A DNA stretch of 64,000 nucleotides, taken from the NCBI GenBank assembly GCA_965242505.1, contig OZ251449.1, positions 1,984,001 through 2,048,000 of the forward strand, given 5' to 3'. Position numbers and translations under genes: made by a program. This document shows, in pieces, positions 43,254 to 51,058 of the stretch (position 1 is the first letter of the stretch; each line of letters opens with the position of its first letter). This DNA comes from UBA2966 sp965242505 (GTDB lineage Bacteria > Pseudomonadota > Alphaproteobacteria > UBA2966). The notes beneath the pieces are model-generated. The model ran no database searches, was not told the origin of the DNA, and saw only the letters and a list, made by a program, of their open reading frames with translations.

Positions 43254-44258
43254 CTACGTCAAATGGACGTTCGCCGCCGATTCCGGAAGTTCCTCGCCGA
43301 TGCAGCGTTGGTAGTACTCGGCCACGGTCGTGCGTTCCACTTCGTCGCACTTGTTCAGAAACGTGAGCCGGAACGCGAAGCCGATGTCGTCGAAGATGCT
43401 GGCGTTCTCCGCCCAGGTGATCACCGTCCGCGGGGACATCACCGTGGACAGGTCCCCGTTCATGAATCCGGCGCGCGTCAGGTCCGCGAGATTGACCATG
43501 TTCGAGACGATCTTCCGGCCCTCCTCGGTATCGTAGGCCGGAGTCTTGGCCAGGACGATCTCGAGTTCGGCCTCGTGGGGCAGATAGTTGAGGGTCGAGA
43601 CGATGTTCCACCGATCCATCTGGCCCTGGTTGATCTGCTGGGTCCCGTGGTAGAGGCCGGTCGTATCGCCGAGCCCGATGGTGTTGGTCGTGGAGAACAG
43701 CCGGAACGCCGGATGCGGACGGATGACCTTGTTCTGGTCGAGCAGCGTCAGTTTGCCCTCCGCTTCCAGCGCCCGCTGAATGACGAACATCACGTCGGGC
43801 CGGCCGGCGTCGTATTCGTCGAACACGAGCGCGGTCGCGGATTGCAGCGCCCACGGGAGCATCCCCTCTCTGAATTCCGTGATCTGCTTGCCGCCCTGGA
43901 TCACGATCGCGTCCTTTCCGATGAGATCGATACGGCTTATGTGCGAATCCAGATTGACCCGAATGCACGGCCAGTTGAGCCGCGCCGCGACCTGCTCGAT
44001 GTGGGTCGATTTCCCCGTGCCGTGGTAGCCCTGAATCATGACGCGGCGGTTGTAGGCGAAGCCGGCCAGGATCGCGAGAGTCGTCTCGTGGTCGAAGCAG
44101 TAGGCCTCGTCGATGTCGGGCACCAGTTCGTGCGTCCGCGAGAACGCCGGCGCCTGGAGCTCCGTATCGAGGCCGAACACTTGGTTGACCGACACCGTGA
44201 TGTCGGGAACGGCCAGCGGCTTTTCGGCCCCTTCGACCGCGGTATTCGTGGATTCCAT
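43254..44258 (-). CDS. cobS: Aerobic cobaltochelatase subunit CobS
   Basis: The product (334 residues from the chosen start) is the AAA+ ATPase partner of CobT. Walker A is GYHGTGKSTH, Walker B is ALVFDEYDAGRPDV, and sensor-type SPRTVITWAENA follows. The ATG giving MESTNTAVEG was chosen; an upstream in-frame GTG (44285) would add nine residues and lies near the end of the dnaJ-like gene. The order dnaJ-like–cobS–cobT is conserved in alphaproteobacteria. Confidence 0.94.
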   Translation of the reverse strand: MESTNTAVEGAEKPLAVPDITVSVNQVFGLDTELQAPAFSRTHELVPDIDEAYCFDHETTLAILAGFAYNRRVMIQGYHGTGKSTHIEQVAARLNWPCIRVNLDSHISRIDLIGKDAIVIQGGKQITEFREGMLPWALQSATALVFDEYDAGRPDVMFVIQRALEAEGKLTLLDQNKVIRPHPAFRLFSTTNTIGLGDTTGLYHGTQQINQGQMDRWNIVSTLNYLPHEAELEIVLAKTPAYDTEEGRKIVSNMVNLADLTRAGFMNGDLSTVMSPRTVITWAENASIFDDIGFAFRLTFLNKCDEVERTTVAEYYQRCIGEELPESAANVHLT

Positions 44259-44288
44259 GAATTGCGTCCGTGTTTCTGAGGCCACGTT

Positions 44289-44873
44289 TCAGGCGTAGCC
44301 GGAAGACAGCAGGTAACCGTAGGCCCGGTTGACGGCCTTCAGCCTCTCTTCGGCCTGCCGGCTGCCGCCGTTGGCGTCGGGGTGGAACTTCTTGACGAGC
44401 TCCTTGTACCGATCCTTGATTTGTTGCAAGGCCGCGTCCGAGTCAAGGTTCAGTTCGGCCAGCGCGCGCCTTTCTTCAGGCGTCGCGCGCTTCCGCGCGC
44501 CGTCGCCGTTCGCCTCGTCCGCGCCGTCGCCCCACAGGATCCCGATTTCGTCCCGAAAACCGGCGAAAAAATCACGCCGCGGGGTGAACTGCCGCGCGTC
44601 GTCGCCGCGCGAAACGCCGGTGAACGGCCAGGTCGGACGGTGCCACGTGACCGCGCTCTTCTGGAATCGCTCGATCTCGACCTGTGACATGCCCTCGAAA
44701 TAGTTCCAGGCGGCGTTGTATGCGCGGACGTGATCGAGGCAGAACCAGTAATGGGCGTTCAGGTCGCTCGGCGACTTCGGGGCGCGGAATCCGCCTTCCG
44801 CGGCGCAGTCCGGGTGATCGCAGACGCGCGGGACCCGCGCCGGAGAGAAGTCCTTGAGTTTCGACGGCGGCAT
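44289..44873 (-). CDS. J-domain (DnaJ-like) protein upstream of cobS
   Basis: The 194-residue product carries a C-terminal J domain with the HPD motif intact (LVKKFHPDANGG). Before it is an N-terminal region with paired cysteines (CDHPDCAAEG and FCLDH) that may bind a metal. J-domain proteins stimulate Hsp70 ATPase. Its partner here is not known, but the conserved place between bolA and cobS suggests a link to cobaltochelatase or iron-sulfur assembly. The ATG giving MPPSKLKDFSP is the natural start; further upstream is repeat DNA. Confidence 0.9.
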   Translation of the reverse strand: MPPSKLKDFSPARVPRVCDHPDCAAEGGFRAPKSPSDLNAHYWFCLDHVRAYNAAWNYFEGMSQVEIERFQKSAVTWHRPTWPFTGVSRGDDARQFTPRRDFFAGFRDEIGILWGDGADEANGDGARKRATPEERRALAELNLDSDAALQQIKDRYKELVKKFHPDANGGSRQAEERLKAVNRAYGYLLSSGYA

Positions 44874-44934
44874 GGTTTCAGTATGGAGTCCGAACCGGAC
44901 ACTGACAACCTTCGCGGGATCGTCGGCATGGCTC

Positions 44935-45160
44935 CCTTCTCCCTCCCCCTGGCAGGGGGAGGGAGAACGAAGGGGACGGAGGGGAGTCGTCGACGCTCCT
45001 CTCCCCTTGACCACCCACACTCCTCCCCCCCTGACAGGGGGGAGGTCGGGAGGGGGGTCCGGATGGCGATCCCGCAACGCCGCTCGCGCTCCTCCCCCCT
45101 GCCGCGACCCCCACCCCGACCCTCCCCCTGCCAGGGAGAGGGAGAAGAAGGGGGACGGGT
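44935..45160. repeat. Cluster of palindromic repeats between divergent genes (B, A, B)
   Basis: Two B hairpins flank an A hairpin in the 353-base gap between the dnaJ-like gene and bolA. Promoters for both should lie at the edges, but none was clear enough to call. Confidence 0.7.
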
Positions 45161-45226
45161 CTTCTTGACAGCGCGCGGGGCCGCGGCCACCTTGCGGGGC
45201 GTGTCGGTTCTTCATGGAGACGAAGC

Positions 45227-45499
45227 ATGAGCGTCGCCGCTTCCGTGAGCGCCAAGCTCACCGATGCGTTCAAGCCGGCCCGTCTCGACGTCGTCGACGA
45301 ATCGCATCTGCACGCAGGACACGCGGGCGCGCGCCCCGAAGGCGAGACCCATTTTCGCGTCGAGATCGTGGCCGCGGCCTTCGACGGGATTTCCCGCGTG
45401 GAACGGCAGAGAATGGTCTATCGCGTGCTCAAGGACGAGCTCGGAGACCGTGTTCACGCTCTCGCGCTTCGAGCGCGCTCGCCGGGCGAGGACCCCTGA
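45227..45499 (+). CDS. bolA: BolA family protein
   Basis: The 90-residue product has the BolA fold signature, with RLDVVDESHLHAGHAGARPEGETHFRV and the helix RVERQRMVYRVLKDEL. BolA proteins work with monothiol glutaredoxins in iron-sulfur handling and can act in stress responses. No glutaredoxin gene is present in the window. It is divergent from the dnaJ-like/cobS/cobT group, as in many alphaproteobacteria, and converges on argG. Confidence 0.95.
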   Translation: MSVAASVSAKLTDAFKPARLDVVDESHLHAGHAGARPEGETHFRVEIVAAAFDGISRVERQRMVYRVLKDELGDRVHALALRARSPGEDP

Positions 45500-45556
45500 T
45501 CCTCCGTCACGCGCCCGGCCCGCGCTGTTTTGCCGGCGGTCGGGCCGCCCGGAAGC

Positions 45557-46768
45557 TCATGCTCGGCCCCGCCTGTGGAGAAGCCGCAGGCGCAGCGCAT
45601 TGAGCTTGATGAAGCCTTCGGCATCGCGCATGTCGTAGACCTCGTCGTCCTCGAAGGTGACGTGATCCAGGGAATAGAGGGAATCGCCCGACTCCCGGCC
45701 GATCACGCCGACGTTGCCCTTGTAGAGCTTGACGCGCACCTTGCCCGAGACGCGCTCCTGACTCCTGTCGATGGCGGCCTGGAGCATCTCGCGTTCCGGC
45801 GAGAACCAGAAACCGTTGTAGACGAGCTCGGCGTACCGCGGCATGAGCTCGTCCTTGAGGTGGGCCGCGCCCCTGTCGAGCGTGATGCTCTCCATGCTGC
45901 GATGGGCGGCGAGCAGGATCGTCCCGCCGGGCGTTTCGTAGATGCCGCGATTCTTCATGCCGACGAAGCGGTTCTCCACCAGATCGAGCCGCCCGACGCC
46001 GTTCGCGCCGCCCAGCGCATTGAGCTCGGCCAGCAGCGCGGCGGGGGAGCGCGTCCGGCCGTCGATGGCGACGGGGTCCCCGCCTTCGAACTCGATCTCG
46101 ACGACGGTCGGCCTGTCCGGCGCATCCTCCGGCGACACCGTGCGCGTGTACACGTATTCCCCGGCCTCGACCGCCGGGTCCTCGAGCGCCTTGCCCTCCG
46201 AACTGACGTGCAGCAGGTTCGCGTCCTGGGAGAACGGCGCCTCGCCCCGCCGGTCCCGCGGAATGGGGATCTGGCGCTTCTCCGCGAACTCGATCAGCGC
46301 GGTCCGGGAGGTCAGGTCCCATTCGCGCCACGGCGAGATCACGCGGATGTCGGGCTCGAGCGCGTAGTAGGAAAGCTCGAAGCGCACCTGATCGTTGCCC
46401 TTGCCCGTCGCTCCGTGGGCGACGGCGTCGGCGCCGGTTCGGCGGGCGATCTCGATCTGCCTCTTGGCGATCAGGGGACGGGCGATCGACGTGCCCAACA
46501 GATAGAGACCTTCGTAGAGCGCGTTGGCCCGGAACATGGGGAAGACGAAGTCGCGGACGAACTCCTCGCGCAGGTCGTCGATGTGGATTTCCTCGACTCC
46601 CAGCATCTCGGCCTTGGCCCGGGCTTCCTCGAGCTCGTCGCCCTGGCCGATGTCGGCCGTGAAGGTCACGACCTCGCAGCCGTAGGTCTCCTGTAGCCAC
46701 TTGAGGATCACCGAGGTATCGAGGCCGCCCGAATACGCGAGCACCACCTTCTTCACGCCGGTCGTCAT
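45557..46768 (-). CDS. argG: Argininosuccinate synthase
   Basis: The 403-residue product makes argininosuccinate from citrulline, aspartate and ATP in arginine synthesis. The N-type ATP pyrophosphatase loop is AYSGGLDTS, followed by GDELEEARAKAEMLG, AHGATGKGNDQVRFELSYYAL and GIYETPGGTIL. The ATG overlaps the rlmN stop as ATGA, so it is translated after rlmN. The length is normal. Confidence 0.97.
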   Translation of the reverse strand: MTTGVKKVVLAYSGGLDTSVILKWLQETYGCEVVTFTADIGQGDELEEARAKAEMLGVEEIHIDDLREEFVRDFVFPMFRANALYEGLYLLGTSIARPLIAKRQIEIARRTGADAVAHGATGKGNDQVRFELSYYALEPDIRVISPWREWDLTSRTALIEFAEKRQIPIPRDRRGEAPFSQDANLLHVSSEGKALEDPAVEAGEYVYTRTVSPEDAPDRPTVVEIEFEGGDPVAIDGRTRSPAALLAELNALGGANGVGRLDLVENRFVGMKNRGIYETPGGTILLAAHRSMESITLDRGAAHLKDELMPRYAELVYNGFWFSPEREMLQAAIDRSQERVSGKVRVKLYKGNVGVIGRESGDSLYSLDHVTFEDDEVYDMRDAEGFIKLNALRLRLLHRRGRA

Positions 46769-47901
46769 GCGTCCCTCCTCCGTCGGCCTCCGGGCCGCCT
46801 TACGCTCGCGGATTTCAGCTGGCCGCAGGCCGCCATGACGTCGCGGCCGCGGGGCGCGCGAACCGGCGATGCGTAGCCGGCCCGGTTCACGAACCTGCCG
46901 AACCGGGCGATGGTCTCGGGATCGGAGCACTCGTAGGGCGCGCCGGGCCAAGGGTTGAAGGGGATGAGGTTGATCTTCGCCGGAATGCCCGAGATCAGCC
47001 TGACCAGGGATCTGGCGTCGTCGAGAGAGTCGTTTATCCCCTTCAGCATGACGTACTCGAACGTGATCCGCCGGGCGTTGCTGACGCCCGGATGGGTTCG
47101 GCACGCCTCCAGCAGTTCCGCGATCGGATATTTGCGGTTGAGGGGCACGAGCGCATCGCGCACGGCGTCGTCGACGGCATGGAGCGAGACCGCCAGGTTG
47201 ACCCCGAGTTCGGCGCCGACCCGGGGCATCATCGGCACCAGGCCCGCGGTGGACAGGGTGATCCGCCGCCGGGATATCGAGATGCCTTCGGCGTCCATCA
47301 CGACGTTCAGCGCCCGCGCGACGTTGTCGTAGTTGTAGAGCGGCTCCCCCATGCCCATGAGCACGACGTTGGAGATCCGCCGGTCTTCGCCGGGGCTCGG
47401 CCACTCTTCCAGCGAATCGCGGGCGAGCATGAGCTGGGAAACGATCTCGGCCGCCGTCAGATTTCGCACCAGCCCCTGCGTTCCCGTATGGCAGAAACGG
47501 CAGTTGAGCGCGCAGCCGACCTGGGACGAAACGCAGAGCGTGCCCCGATCCTCCTCCGGGATGTAGACGGTCTCGACCTCGTTCCCGTCGGGGAACCGGA
47601 TCAACCATTTCCTGGTTCCGTCGGAGGAGACCCGCTCCGAGACGACCTCTCCGCGCGACAGGACGCAACGATCCGCCAGCGCCGCGCGGAAAGACCTGGA
47701 GACGTCGGTCATCGCCGCGAAATCGGTGACGCCGCGATGGTAGATCCAGCGCCAGAGCTGGGACGTCCGCATCCCGAGCTCGCGTTCGGGAACGTCCATG
47801 GCGAGAAGCGCCGCGCGGATCCCCTCCCGGTCGAGCCCGACGAGGTTCGTGGCATCCGTCATCGACGACCGGCCGGGCGCGGCTTCCGGGACCACGTTCA
47901 T
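46765..47901 (-). CDS. rlmN: Dual-specificity 23S rRNA/tRNA (adenine-C2) methyltransferase RlmN
   Basis: The 378-residue radical SAM enzyme methylates A2503 of 23S rRNA and A37 of some tRNAs. The cluster motif is CALNCRFC, preceded by GTLCVSSQVG and followed by SNVVLMGMGEPLYNYDNV. The C-terminal catalytic cysteine is in MAACGQLKS. Two ATG starts are possible (MNVVPEAAPG or MTDATNLVGL 13 codons on). It is coupled to argG by a 4-nt overlap. Confidence 0.96.
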   Translation of the reverse strand: MNVVPEAAPGRSSMTDATNLVGLDREGIRAALLAMDVPERELGMRTSQLWRWIYHRGVTDFAAMTDVSRSFRAALADRCVLSRGEVVSERVSSDGTRKWLIRFPDGNEVETVYIPEEDRGTLCVSSQVGCALNCRFCHTGTQGLVRNLTAAEIVSQLMLARDSLEEWPSPGEDRRISNVVLMGMGEPLYNYDNVARALNVVMDAEGISISRRRITLSTAGLVPMMPRVGAELGVNLAVSLHAVDDAVRDALVPLNRKYPIAELLEACRTHPGVSNARRITFEYVMLKGINDSLDDARSLVRLISGIPAKINLIPFNPWPGAPYECSDPETIARFGRFVNRAGYASPVRAPRGRDVMAACGQLKSASVRRPGGRRRRDA

Positions 47902-47968
47902 GCGGTGTCTCCGGCTCGGCTCGACCGCCGGGGCCTTCCGCCCGTTCGGCGATCGGTTCGGCCCGCGG

Positions 47969-48487
47969 TCACTTGACGCCGCAGGCCCTGGAAATCGCCC
48001 TGTGGGCCGCGGTAAATCCCGCCAGGGAATACCGGTCGCGCGTATTGGTGCCCCGACTGGACCGGCCTTCCACGGTCATGGTATTGCCCCTGATCATGGC
48101 CTTGACCATGTTCCGGTCGCCGGCCGCATCGTAGTTCCAGGCCGAATCGGCATCCGTGAACAACTCGAATTTCTTTTTGCCGATCGTCACCTTGACGGTG
48201 CTCTTTTTCTTGAAGGGGTAGCCCACGAATATGCTGACCTCGTCGCGCACCTTGTCGCCGGGCCGATGAGTCACCAGCGTGTAGATCTGCCCCCGCCGGA
48301 CGTTCTCCGGCCTGGTGGACACGGGCTCCGAATCCATGAAGCAGACCTTGCGGCCCTTGGCCTCGTCGTAGACGTAGGCCCGCCAGGCCTTGTAGGCGCC
48401 TATTTCCTTGGGCGTCTGGGCCGGAGCCCGACCCGGCGCCGCCATCAGCAGGGCGGCGACCGCCGCCATCGCGACCTTTCCAATCAT
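47969..48487 (-). CDS. Invasion-associated locus B (IalB)-like exported protein
   Basis: The 172-residue product has a signal peptide (MIGKVAMAAVAALLMAAPGRAPAQ). It then follows the IalB pattern: KVCFMDSEPVSTRPENVRRG, SIFVGYPFKKKSTVKVTIG, FELFTDADSAWNYDAAGDR, and MTVEGRSSRGTNTRDRYSLAGFTAA ending in a conserved ACG. IalB was named in Bartonella for invasion of red cells, but relatives are common in free-living alphaproteobacteria, and the job here is unknown. The ATG at the signal peptide was preferred to one 12 codons earlier. Confidence 0.85.
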   Translation of the reverse strand: MIGKVAMAAVAALLMAAPGRAPAQTPKEIGAYKAWRAYVYDEAKGRKVCFMDSEPVSTRPENVRRGQIYTLVTHRPGDKVRDEVSIFVGYPFKKKSTVKVTIGKKKFELFTDADSAWNYDAAGDRNMVKAMIRGNTMTVEGRSSRGTNTRDRYSLAGFTAAHRAISRACGVK

Positions 48488-48597
48488 GCCCCTTACATAC
48501 CCATGGCCCGCGCGTCTGTCCATTCGAGAGATGCGGGGCCGGACCGCGCGTCGACGGGGAAGAACCCGGAATCGACGGCGGAAACCGGCCTCCCCGC

Positions 48598-49107
48598 GTG
48601 AACGTCCTTCCCGACGTCCTCCGACCGGGACTCGAGGTCGTCTTCTGCGGCGCTGCGGCGGGACATGCCTCCGCCCGGGCGGGAGCGTATTACGCGGGAC
48701 CCGGGAATCGGTTCTGGGACATTCTGTTCGAGACCGGTCTGACGCCGCGGCGTCTCGAACCCCACGAGTTCCGCGAAGCGGCCGACTACGGCATCGGGTT
48801 GACGGATGTGGTCAAGACGGCGTCCGGACCCGACGCGTCGCTTCCCGCGCGGGCCTTCGATCCGGACCGGCTACGGCGGCTCATGCTCGAATTCGAGCCG
48901 TCGGCGCTGGCCTTCAACGGCAAACGTTCAGCCAGGTCGTTCCTCGATTCGGCGAATGTGGAGTATGGTCGACAGCCCGGACGGCTTGGCGGCAGCGCGG
49001 TTTTCGTGCTTCCCTCGACCTCCGGCGCGGCGCGGGGGTTCTGGGAGCCCCGCTACTGGCGCGAGCTCGCGGCTTTCGTGCGGGGCGAACCGGGCCGGCG
49101 ACACTGA
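48598..49107 (+). CDS. mug: G/U mismatch-specific uracil-DNA glycosylase (Mug family)
   Basis: The 169-residue enzyme removes uracil or thymine opposite guanine. Family segments are VVFCGAAAGHASARAGAYYAGPGNRFW near the N-terminus, the FNGK strand, and VLPSTSGAARGFWEPRYW near the end. The start is GTG. In this copy the catalytic-loop region reads GAAAGHAS, where E. coli Mug has GINPGL, a variation seen among relatives. It is divergent from the IalB-like gene and 23 bases ahead of the quinone oxidoreductase. Confidence 0.88.
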   Translation: MNVLPDVLRPGLEVVFCGAAAGHASARAGAYYAGPGNRFWDILFETGLTPRRLEPHEFREAADYGIGLTDVVKTASGPDASLPARAFDPDRLRRLMLEFEPSALAFNGKRSARSFLDSANVEYGRQPGRLGGSAVFVLPSTSGAARGFWEPRYWRELAAFVRGEPGRRH

Positions 49108-49130
49108 ACGAAGGCGACGGGAAGAGGCGG

Positions 49131-50111
49131 ATGAAGGCGATTCTCTGCACCGAATGGGGCGGACCCGAGAAGCTGCGCGTGGGCGATGTCGCTCCGCCCT
49201 CGCCGGGCCCCGGCGAGGTCACGATCGACGTCAAGGCGGCCGGGGTGAACTTCGCCGATACCGTGATCATCCAGGGGACCTACCAGATCAAGCCCGACTT
49301 CCCGTTCGTCCCCGGCCTCGAGGTCGCGGGGACCGTGGCGGAACTGGGAGAAGGCGTCGACGCCGTCTCGGTCGGGGACCGCGTCGTCGGCATCCCCGAC
49401 GTCGGCGCATTCGCCGAGCGGGTCGCGGTCAAGGCCGCAGCCGTCGTCCCCATCCCCGACGCCATGGATTTCGAGACGGCGTCATCGTTCGCGGTCGCCT
49501 ATTCCACGTCGCACATGGCGCTCGGCTATCGGGCCGGCCTCGAGGCCGGCGAGACCCTCATGGTGTTCGGGGCGGCCGGCGGCGTCGGCCTCACCGCCGT
49601 GGAGATCGGCAAGATCATGGGCGCCGAAGTCATCGCCTGCGCCGGAACGCGGGAGAAGCTCGACCTCTGCGCGGCGCGGGGCGCGGATCACGTCATCGAC
49701 TACGGCGAAGAGGACATCCGGGAGCGGACGAGGGAGATCACGGGCGGGAAAGGGGCCGACGTGATCTACGATCCCGTCGGCGGCGCGGCCTTCGACGCGG
49801 CGATGCGGTCCATCGCCTGGGAAGGCCGTATCGTCGTGATCGGCTTCGCCAGCGGCGATTTCAACCAGGCGCGGACCAACATCCTGCTGGTCAAGAACAT
49901 CCAGGTCATGGGGTTTTACTGGGGTTCGTACTCCAGGCGCCGGCCGTCGGCCATCGGCGAGTCCATGACCGAGCTGATCCGCATGTGGGAGGAGGGCCGG
50001 CTCGAGCCCCACATCAGCCGTGTCCTGCCGCTGGAACGGGCCGGCGACGCGCTCGCCTTGATGATGGACCGAAAGTCGACCGGGAAAATGGTGCTGACGG
50101 TCGGGACCTGA
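49131..50111 (+). CDS. NADPH:quinone oxidoreductase family protein (MDR superfamily)
   Basis: The 326-residue enzyme has PGPGEVTIDVKAAGVNFADT, PFVPGLEVAGTV, the nucleotide loop GAAGGVGLTAVEIGK, and the C-terminal SGDFNQARTNILLVKN and MDRKSTGKMVLT. It lacks the structural and catalytic zinc cysteines and so should be the quinone-reductase type. It differs clearly from the paralogue at 18.2 kb. The ATG follows GAAGAGGCGG. Confidence 0.92.
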   Translation: MKAILCTEWGGPEKLRVGDVAPPSPGPGEVTIDVKAAGVNFADTVIIQGTYQIKPDFPFVPGLEVAGTVAELGEGVDAVSVGDRVVGIPDVGAFAERVAVKAAAVVPIPDAMDFETASSFAVAYSTSHMALGYRAGLEAGETLMVFGAAGGVGLTAVEIGKIMGAEVIACAGTREKLDLCAARGADHVIDYGEEDIRERTREITGGKGADVIYDPVGGAAFDAAMRSIAWEGRIVVIGFASGDFNQARTNILLVKNIQVMGFYWGSYSRRRPSAIGESMTELIRMWEEGRLEPHISRVLPLERAGDALALMMDRKSTGKMVLTVGT

Positions 50112-50288
50112 GAGTCGGGGCGCGGCGCCGTCCAGGCGCGCGCGGTTGCGGGGGCCTCCCACGTCCACGCCTTGCCGGGCGGGCACCCCTCTTCCCGCCG
50201 CCTCGCGATGTGCGGATCGTCATTGCGGATCGTCCGTTCGCGCTGGTCAAGCATCTCGTTCCCCTCTAGAATGTCGACTCGGCTGGCG

Positions 50289-50357
50289 TCGGAGTCATTC
50301 CGCAGTCACCTCATGCCTCCGGGCGAGCGCGGGGCTTTGCGACCCGCACGGCGCCAG
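50289..50357. repeat. Inverted partial copy of the long intergenic repeat core
   Basis: On the minus strand these bases read as the GCTCGCCCGGAGGCATGAGG...GGAATGACTCC core found three times at 10.6-13.1 kb. It touches the stop codon of the following minus-strand gene. This shows that the core can occur alone and far from the cluster. The rest of the 246-base gap from 50112 shows nothing else. Confidence 0.65.
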
Positions 50358-50732
50358 TCATTCCTTCTCCCGTTCGACTTGCCTCTGGTCCCGCCTCGCG
50401 GCGCGGAGATCGCGTTGCCGCGCCTTGTGGAGAGTCGTGAGCCAGGTCTCCGATCCGTCCTCGGTCGCCTTGATTGCGGCGCGCCAGAGGCGCCCGCCCT
50501 CTTCAAGGAACCCCACGACTGCCCGGGGGCTGTAGCGATCCCGGAACAGCTCCCCCTCGTCGAGGATGCGCTGGACCAGCGCGTAGTCCCCGGACCTTAC
50601 GTCGGGGTGTTTGCGGGCCTGCTTGTCGGCGGTCTCAGCGGACAGGCGGACCATGCTCGACCGCCCGCCGATGACCTGGAGGATAGAGGACGGCGCTTCG
50701 GCGACGACCCGCCCCCCGTCGCGGTCGGCCAT
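50358..50732 (-). CDS. Phage-type C-terminal nuclease-like domain (PBECR-like), possibly a gene remnant
   Basis: The 124-residue frame contains SSMVRLSAETADKQARKHPDV, DYALVQRILDEGELF, RLWRAAIKATEDGSETWLTTLHKA. This pattern is familiar from the C-terminal domain of phage Mu-like head morphogenesis (protein F type) proteins, some of which are grouped as PBECR nuclease-like domains. Only that domain is present: there is no phage portal or head domain, and upstream is repeat DNA. It may be a small stand-alone gene or a prophage relic. No strong ribosome-binding site precedes the ATG. The assignment is from memory of the family and needs a search. Confidence 0.5.
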   Translation of the reverse strand: MADRDGGRVVAEAPSSILQVIGGRSSMVRLSAETADKQARKHPDVRSGDYALVQRILDEGELFRDRYSPRAVVGFLEEGGRLWRAAIKATEDGSETWLTTLHKARQRDLRAARRDQRQVEREKE

Positions 50733-50794
50733 CAGGTCGCCCGCCCCCGCGCGCGATGCCGTCCAGACGCGCGCGGTTGCGGGACCGCGATCCA

Positions 50795-50915
50795 CCCCCC
50801 TCCCGACCTCCCCCCTGTTAGGGGGGAGGAGCGCGAACGGCCCCTCCGTCCCCTTCTTCTCCCTCTCCCTTGCAGGGGGAGGGTCGGGGTGGGGGTCGCG
50901 CCAGGGGGGGAGCGC
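50795..50915. repeat. Palindromic repeats (types A and B)
   Basis: An A hairpin (CTCCCCCCTGTTAGGGGGGAG) and a B hairpin lie in the 326-base gap between two minus-strand genes. A boundary motif CATGAGAAATGCGGG follows at 50967. Confidence 0.7.
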
Positions 50916-51058
50916 CAACGGCCCCTGCGGCGCGCCTGTCGCCGGATGAAGCTCGCTGACAAGCGGCATGAGAAATGCGGGTGGAGCGCGGTCCCGCAAC
51001 TCCGCGCCATCCGGAAGACCCGTCGGAAGGGATCGCGACGCTCGCCCGCGGCCTTCGC

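Noticed and set aside
43254..44285. CobS starting at the upstream GTG
   Set aside because: It is possible, but it adds nine residues without family support, so the ATG at 44258 was preferred.
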